A stretch of 9,368 bases of DNA from Elusimicrobia bacterium UBA6262 (GTDB taxonomy: Bacteria; CAYTYR01; UBA6262): contig DJVG01000031.1 of the NCBI GenBank assembly GCA_002441095.1, positions 1 through 9,368 on the forward strand. The letters are read 5' to 3'. Below are positions 5,447 to 9,368 of the stretch, one piece after another (position 1 is the first letter of the stretch; each line of letters opens with the position of its first letter). A model generated the notes under the pieces. The model was not told the origin of the DNA, made no database searches, and was given only the letters and a program-made list of their open reading frames with translations. The position numbers and the translations under genes were made by a program.

Positions 5447-6586
5447 TTAGCTTTGCTCCAGGGTAATGAAGGTAATTTCCGGCGCTGCCCCTACTCTTAT
5501 CGGAGGACCCCAGGTGCCGGTGCCGCGGCTGACATAGACAGTAGTACTGCCGGATTGAAATAAGCCATAAGGCATGTCATAGATCTTTTTAACAATATAC
5601 CGGAAAGGCCATAACTGGCCTTGATGCGTATGTCCGCTCAATTGCAGGTTCACTCCCAGGCGCTGCAGTTCGTCCATGGTGGTGTTAGGTGTATGATGCA
5701 GGAGGATCACTGGTTTACGCGTATTGATGCCTTTCATGATCTCGGCCAGCGGCGGTATTTTCTCGCCGGTTACCCTTGTACCAGCTTGATCATCCCGTGC
5801 GACCAGCTGTAATCCGTCAGCTACTTCTATCCATTGGTTGCGCAGGAGGCGCACTCCACCTTTTTCGATGAAAGCTGCTGCTTTTTCGATACCAGCGAAG
5901 TATTCGTGGTTTCCGGTGCAGGCAAAAACACCATATTTGCTTTGCAATCTTTGCAGCGGTTCTACTAATTCTTCCATATGCAGGGCTTGCTCATCTACCA
6001 GGTCTCCGGTAATGACGATCAGGTCAGGATGAAGGTTATTCGTGAGGGTTACTATCTTCTCCAGCCGTTTTCCCTGGATGATCAATCCCATATGCACATC
6101 TGATATCTGGGCGATGGTTGTGCCTTCCAGCCTTTTAGGGAGAGCAGGTATTTTTACGGTGATCCTGGTAATACCAATATTTGTTGCTTCGACCAAACCG
6201 TAGACAGTGATAGCCATGGCCAGGCTCGAGACCAGGGAGGTGAACAGGCGAGGGTTTTGCAGGGCATGATTGCCGGCTAATTTCAACAAAAACCTGGCCA
6301 GGTCAAAGCCGAGGGTTGCCAGGAACAGGTAAACGATCAATCCCATCCAGACCGAGGAAATGTAATTTATGATCTCTACTACCGGGCCGTTTTGTCCCCT
6401 GGAGACAAAATGCAGCAAGGGAAATGAAAGGCACAAGACGATAAACAGGATCTTTATCAGCAGGGCAGAAAAACCAGTCAGCCGGAGAGGATAGATCAGC
6501 CGGAAATAAACATGAAGATGGGTGCCGCCATAGACGATGATAAAAACAGTTAAAAAACTCATAAACAGCCAAAAGTATTGCCGCAT
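5447..6586 (-). CDS. Membrane-anchored metallophosphoesterase (YkuE/YaeI-like)
   Basis: The 379-residue product has an N-terminal membrane region of about 135 residues with roughly four hydrophobic segments (about 3-22, 38-60, 75-93, 114-134). A calcineurin-like phosphoesterase domain follows with all metal motifs: ISDVHMG (161-167), TGDLVD (193-198), TGNHEY (224-229), LLHHTP (295-300) and SGHTHQG (317-323). The GHTHQGQLWPF stretch and RGTGTWGPP near the C terminus are typical of the YaeI/YkuE group, whose members act on phosphodiesters or membrane lipids such as UDP-diacylglucosamine. The substrate here is unknown. An envelope or lipid role would fit the preceding lipoprotein genes; this is inference. 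The ATG at 6586 is 4 nt after the SGNH esterase stop, with AAAGGG as ribosome site. Confidence 0.92.
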   Translation of the reverse strand: MRQYFWLFMSFLTVFIIVYGGTHLHVYFRLIYPLRLTGFSALLIKILFIVLCLSFPLLHFVSRGQNGPVVEIINYISSVWMGLIVYLFLATLGFDLARFLLKLAGNHALQNPRLFTSLVSSLAMAITVYGLVEATNIGITRITVKIPALPKRLEGTTIAQISDVHMGLIIQGKRLEKIVTLTNNLHPDLIVITGDLVDEQALHMEELVEPLQRLQSKYGVFACTGNHEYFAGIEKAAAFIEKGGVRLLRNQWIEVADGLQLVARDDQAGTRVTGEKIPPLAEIMKGINTRKPVILLHHTPNTTMDELQRLGVNLQLSGHTHQGQLWPFRYIVKKIYDMPYGLFQSGSTTVYVSRGTGTWGPPIRVGAAPEITFITLEQS

Positions 6587-6590
6587 TGCG

Positions 6591-7208
6591 CTACCCTTTC
6601 TTTAAGTAGGGCTTTATTCTCTCATATACCCGTTGTGCGATAATAGCGTACCCTGAAGCATTTGGGTGTATTTCATCGCTCTTTTTCAAAGGGTCGGTAA
6701 AGATGTCTTTGATAATATTAGGAATATAAATACATTTCCTATCACTGGCTACCTGCTGGAAAACCTCATCGTATTCATCTACCAATAAACCAATACGCAC
6801 CCCGGCGATCGCTACCATGGCCCCTTTTTCCTGGATCTTCAGGACTATCTGGTCCAGGTTGTCCCTGGTTTCAGTCTTGGGTATCTTCCGGAAAAAATCA
6901 TTAGCGCCGAATTGCACGATCACCAGCCGCGGATCCTGGTCCAGGACATCTGTCTGTAAACGTTCCAGCGCCTGGCGCGTAGTATTGCCACTGCTGCCGG
7001 CATTTATTATCGGCTGGTCCAAAAGCTTTGACAAAACAGCGGGATAATCCTCGCCTGGTTTGGCCCCATACCCAGCGGTGAGACTGTCGCCGAAGCAAAT
7101 AATATTTTTGCCGGAAGTACCCGTATTAGCTACTTTAGGCCCGCAAGATCCGGTAATTAGAATGATTGATAGTAATAATGAATTAATAGTTAGTTTGTAC
7201 CAGAACAA
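6591..7208 (-). CDS. SGNH/GDSL-type esterase lipoprotein (TesA-like)
   Basis: The 205-residue product is a serine hydrolase of the SGNH superfamily, attached to the envelope through a lipobox (ITGSC, Cys22) after a hydrophobic signal segment. The four catalytic blocks are visible: GDSLTAGYG (40-48, nucleophile Ser42), NAGSSGNTT (69-77), GAND (101-104) and DEIHPN (178-183, with Asp and His). The layout resembles TesA/arylesterase enzymes that hydrolyse acyl esters. A peptidoglycan or polysaccharide O-deacetylase role is possible but unproven. The start is TTG at 7208, overlapping the upstream gene by 26 nt. No ATG gives a complete signal peptide, and the nearest Shine-Dalgarno-like AAGGG is 11 nt away, so the start is uncertain and translation is probably coupled. 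Confidence 0.9.
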   Translation of the reverse strand: MFWYKLTINSLLLSIILITGSCGPKVANTGTSGKNIICFGDSLTAGYGAKPGEDYPAVLSKLLDQPIINAGSSGNTTRQALERLQTDVLDQDPRLVIVQFGANDFFRKIPKTETRDNLDQIVLKIQEKGAMVAIAGVRIGLLVDEYDEVFQQVASDRKCIYIPNIIKDIFTDPLKKSDEIHPNASGYAIIAQRVYERIKPYLKKG

Positions 7209-8610
7209 AGGTTTTCTTACCCTTCTTGACGATTACATTGGTGATTGGTTCTTCTGCCGCTTTTGCGCCATTGTAGTCATAATATTTGACCTTTAGGTCA
7301 TGACTGCCTTCCGGTACAGTAAACCTGGCCATCCTGATAGTGTCAGGCAGTACTTGCCAGCCGCGCTTATCAGCTTTTTCTGTCAAAGCGGCTGCTATTT
7401 TTACTGTGCTGGATAGCAAGAAAGCACCGAGGGCATGGTCAGACTTTTTCTCTATCTTGTTGACTGCGGCCCGCGATAAGGCGAATTTGACCGCGGCGCG
7501 GGCAAAAGCTTTGGCATAGATCCGGCCAACCCGGTCATTCAGGCTCTTAACCGCTAACTTGCCTATATCTTCCACTACTTCAGTTGGTTTACTGTTTCCT
7601 CCCAGTTCGATGATGCTGGAAGTAATGGTATATTTAGTTGGCACATATTGCGGGAATGCGGCGATAATTTGCTGGTTGGCAGCAATTGACCTGATGGCTG
7701 TATTAGCGGTAGAAATGCTCTCAGCTGCTTCCCCTTCGGTTTTTACTGCGCCGACATAACCCCAGGCCTTATTAAAAGCTATTTCCAGGACATTATCGAT
7801 TTTGTGAGGTACCCGTCCATTATAGTGCAGGACTACTATCTCGCCGTTTACATTGAGCAAGCCAGCCTGCTTGTAATTATCGGCCAGTGCCGGAAAATCT
7901 TTAAAAAGTTCTTCCCTCTCTGGGTCAAATTTCAGCCTGGCGGCAGAAACTATAGCGCTGTTGAATAATTCCTGCGGTATTGGCACTCCAAAAGAATTTT
8001 GCTGGTCACTGTATGTATATAACGCTTTGCGGTATGAAATGAAGGCGTCATTAATCTCACCTTCATTTTCATAGATCAAGCCCATGAGATAACGGACAAA
8101 GGCATCTTCCTGGTAGGTGTTTTTGTCACCGTAGTTGGTTTGCAGGAGTTTAAGGTAGTCATCTGCAGCCCTGGCTTCAACCAGGGCCTCTTCTCCTTTA
8201 TTGAGGAAAACATAATTAAGCGCTGAAAACACGTGGACCATAGCCTGTTCAAAATCTTCCCCATAATATGGCCGCATATTATCGCTGATCAGAAATGTGG
8301 AAGCTTCCCGGGAGATGCTTTTTGTGAACAGATCCTTGGCCAGCTGGCTGGCTTCGTGTAACATCAAGTTAGATCTGGAATAGTCTGCCCCGATATGATA
8401 CAGGTATCCCTGGTCAAGATAATACAACAGGAGGTCATTTTCGCCATAGAATCTGGCAGCATTATCTTCGATCTGTTTAGCGGCTTGAGCATAATCTTTC
8501 CGGGCTATATAGTTGTTGAGGGTATTATAATAAGCAAACCGGTTTGCTCCGCATCCGGTTAGGACAATCGACACTAAAAACAGAATAATGAATTTTGTTT
8601 TTATCTCCAA
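7183..8610 (-). CDS. COG3014-like helical-repeat lipoprotein
   Basis: The 475-residue product is a lipoprotein with signal segment and lipobox LTGC (Cys20). Residues about 25-235 are helical with TPR-like repeats (for example DYAQAAKQIEDNAARFYG at 39-56 and the GLIYENEGEINDAFISYRKAL stretch). A second region runs to the C terminus and ends in strand-rich sequence. It resembles the uncharacterised COG3014 family, which I recall near lpoB-like genes in other Gram-negative bacteria. It lies 53 nt after the LpoB-like gene here. A role as partner or scaffold of that activator is inference. The start is TTG at 8610: an in-frame TAA (8616-8614) excludes anything upstream, and later starts would damage the signal peptide. 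An indel near the start is the alternative. Confidence 0.82.
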   Translation of the reverse strand: MEIKTKFIILFLVSIVLTGCGANRFAYYNTLNNYIARKDYAQAAKQIEDNAARFYGENDLLLYYLDQGYLYHIGADYSRSNLMLHEASQLAKDLFTKSISREASTFLISDNMRPYYGEDFEQAMVHVFSALNYVFLNKGEEALVEARAADDYLKLLQTNYGDKNTYQEDAFVRYLMGLIYENEGEINDAFISYRKALYTYSDQQNSFGVPIPQELFNSAIVSAARLKFDPEREELFKDFPALADNYKQAGLLNVNGEIVVLHYNGRVPHKIDNVLEIAFNKAWGYVGAVKTEGEAAESISTANTAIRSIAANQQIIAAFPQYVPTKYTITSSIIELGGNSKPTEVVEDIGKLAVKSLNDRVGRIYAKAFARAAVKFALSRAAVNKIEKKSDHALGAFLLSSTVKIAAALTEKADKRGWQVLPDTIRMARFTVPEGSHDLKVKYYDYNGAKAAEEPITNVIVKKGKKTFVLVQTNY

Positions 8611-8639
8611 AGCTTATTCTTTCTCATCGGGCTTCGTTT

Positions 8640-8656
8640 CCGATAACCGATAACGA
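8640..8656. repeat. CGATAAC short tandem repeat between lpoB and the COG3014-like gene
   Basis: Two exact 7-bp units CGATAAC (8641-8647, 8648-8654) are followed by a broken third. They lie in the 53-bp gap between the two lipoprotein genes and resemble in style the other intergenic tracts. The run is too short to assign any role. Confidence 0.4.
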
Positions 8657-8663
8657 GATTGAT

Positions 8664-9275
8664 TTATGGCTTTACTCTTGGCCTGGTGACCAGCTTTTTA
8701 ATCTTCTTTTGGCCGATCCAGACTTTCTCATTGGTGAGAATATTGATCATTTCCAGTTCTACCTGGTAGTACATAATTGCCTGTTTGCCCGCTGCATCCA
8801 TGATCGTATTGATCTGTCCCTGCAGCATGAAATCAGCGCCTTTTTCCTTGCCCATAGCTTTAATGGTGGCAGGATCGGCAAAGTCAGCCTGGTCCATCTT
8901 TTCTTCGCGCACTTCAGTGCGTTGTTCCCGGGCCGCGACGAATTTCACCTTGCCGGAATTTAGCAGTTCCCTTTCCAGGTCTTTGACAAAGGTTTCAGTA
9001 TTAATGTGCTCACTGGAACGGTTCCGCACTGTACCGACTATTACGGTCGGTGGTTTGCCCTGGGCAGAGCGGAAATCGCTGACCCATGGACGGCCCAGGG
9101 AATCGGTGATCATCTCTGCCGATACCAGTTGGGAATCAGTATCATTCCAATTGCCGCTCAAGTCGATCATTTCTCCGGAATCGACTCTTTTCACTTTAGT
9201 CCCGCCGCAACCAGCCAAGAGAACTACAGACATAACTATGATCATAAGCGTAGCCAAATTCATTAACTTCTTCAT
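8664..9275 (-). CDS. lpoB: LpoB-like penicillin-binding protein activator, lipoprotein
   Basis: In E. coli LpoB is an outer-membrane lipoprotein that reaches through the periplasm to activate the peptidoglycan synthase PBP1b. This 203-residue product starts with a signal peptide and lipobox LAGC (Cys23). It then carries the conserved DLSGNWNDTDSQLVSAEM region (38-55), PTVIVGTVRNRSSEHINTETF, DLERELLNSGKVKFVA, and GADFMLQGQINTI followed by YYQVELEMINILTNEKVW. These match the COG3417/LpoB pattern over the full length, including the longer N-terminal part seen outside enterobacteria. The ATG at 9275 is preceded by GGGAGGA. It heads the visible minus-strand cluster. The cognate PBP is not in the window, so target and symbol are by homology. 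Confidence 0.88.
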   Translation of the reverse strand: MKKLMNLATLMIIVMSVVLLAGCGGTKVKRVDSGEMIDLSGNWNDTDSQLVSAEMITDSLGRPWVSDFRSAQGKPPTVIVGTVRNRSSEHINTETFVKDLERELLNSGKVKFVAAREQRTEVREEKMDQADFADPATIKAMGKEKGADFMLQGQINTIMDAAGKQAIMYYQVELEMINILTNEKVWIGQKKIKKLVTRPRVKP

Positions 9276-9284
9276 AATTCCTCC

Positions 9285-9368
9285 CTTAATTTTAAATTCG
9301 AAGCGCTGAGTTCTAAATCCTAAACAATTCCAAATATCAAAATACTAATGTTCAAACCAAAGCGTTTA
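9285..9368. repeat. AT-rich degenerate repeat upstream of lpoB (runs off window)
   Basis: The stretch contains loosely repeated modules such as TTCTAAATCC, CAATTCCAAATATC and AAAATACTAATGTTC. I recall similar text as a dispersed intergenic repeat in genomes of uncultured phyla; this is recollection, not a search. The lpoB promoter should lie in or beyond it. On the minus strand TTGATA-17-TTTAGA is the best candidate but weak. Confidence 0.4.

Overview
The window reads as a chromosomal segment of a Gram-negative-type bacterium, probably from an uncultured candidate phylum. The evidence is an LpoB-like activator and three lipobox signal peptides (which imply an outer envelope), a bacterial archease, clear Shine-Dalgarno sites at most genes, and short-period degenerate repeat tracts in most intergenic gaps. 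I recall such tracts from candidate-phylum genomes, but I cannot name the phylum from sequence alone. Thirteen protein genes are supported. Twelve lie on the minus strand and one (PilZ) on the plus strand. No stretch over 300 bases lacks a gene.

Right block (about 9275 down to 2970, minus strand, read right to left): an LpoB-like lipoprotein, a COG3014-like helical lipoprotein, an SGNH esterase lipoprotein, a membrane-anchored metallophosphoesterase, an amidohydrolase, a VanZ-like membrane protein, an archease and rsmE. Gaps are short or absent (26-nt overlap, 4-nt gap, 108-nt gap, 1-nt gap, 4-nt GTGA overlap, 29-nt gap), so this looks like one or two operons. The first three genes form a plausible envelope module around a peptidoglycan-synthase activator. 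The later genes are a mixed RNA-maintenance and membrane set.

Middle: a plus-strand PilZ-domain gene converges on rsmE across a gap holding an 8-bp-period repeat. Next to it lies an AT-rich REP-associated (Y1/HUH) transposase gene bracketed by two nearly identical 27-bp hairpin elements. The inner hairpin supplies the transposase stop codon and the Shine-Dalgarno of the following DUF1284 gene.

Left block: DUF1284 is followed by a near-consensus sigma70-type promoter (TTGACA-17-TATTAT) with a perfect 22-bp palindrome matching the Rex operator over the predicted start site. A repeat-rich leader, rex, and the 5' part of serC (cut by the window edge) follow. The simplest model is a redox-autoregulated rex-serC transcription unit.

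Points of most interest: the Rex promoter/operator and its structured leader; the REP hairpins that would couple DUF1284 translation to the transposase; an archease with Asn at both expected metal-binding Asp positions; and the lipoprotein trio.
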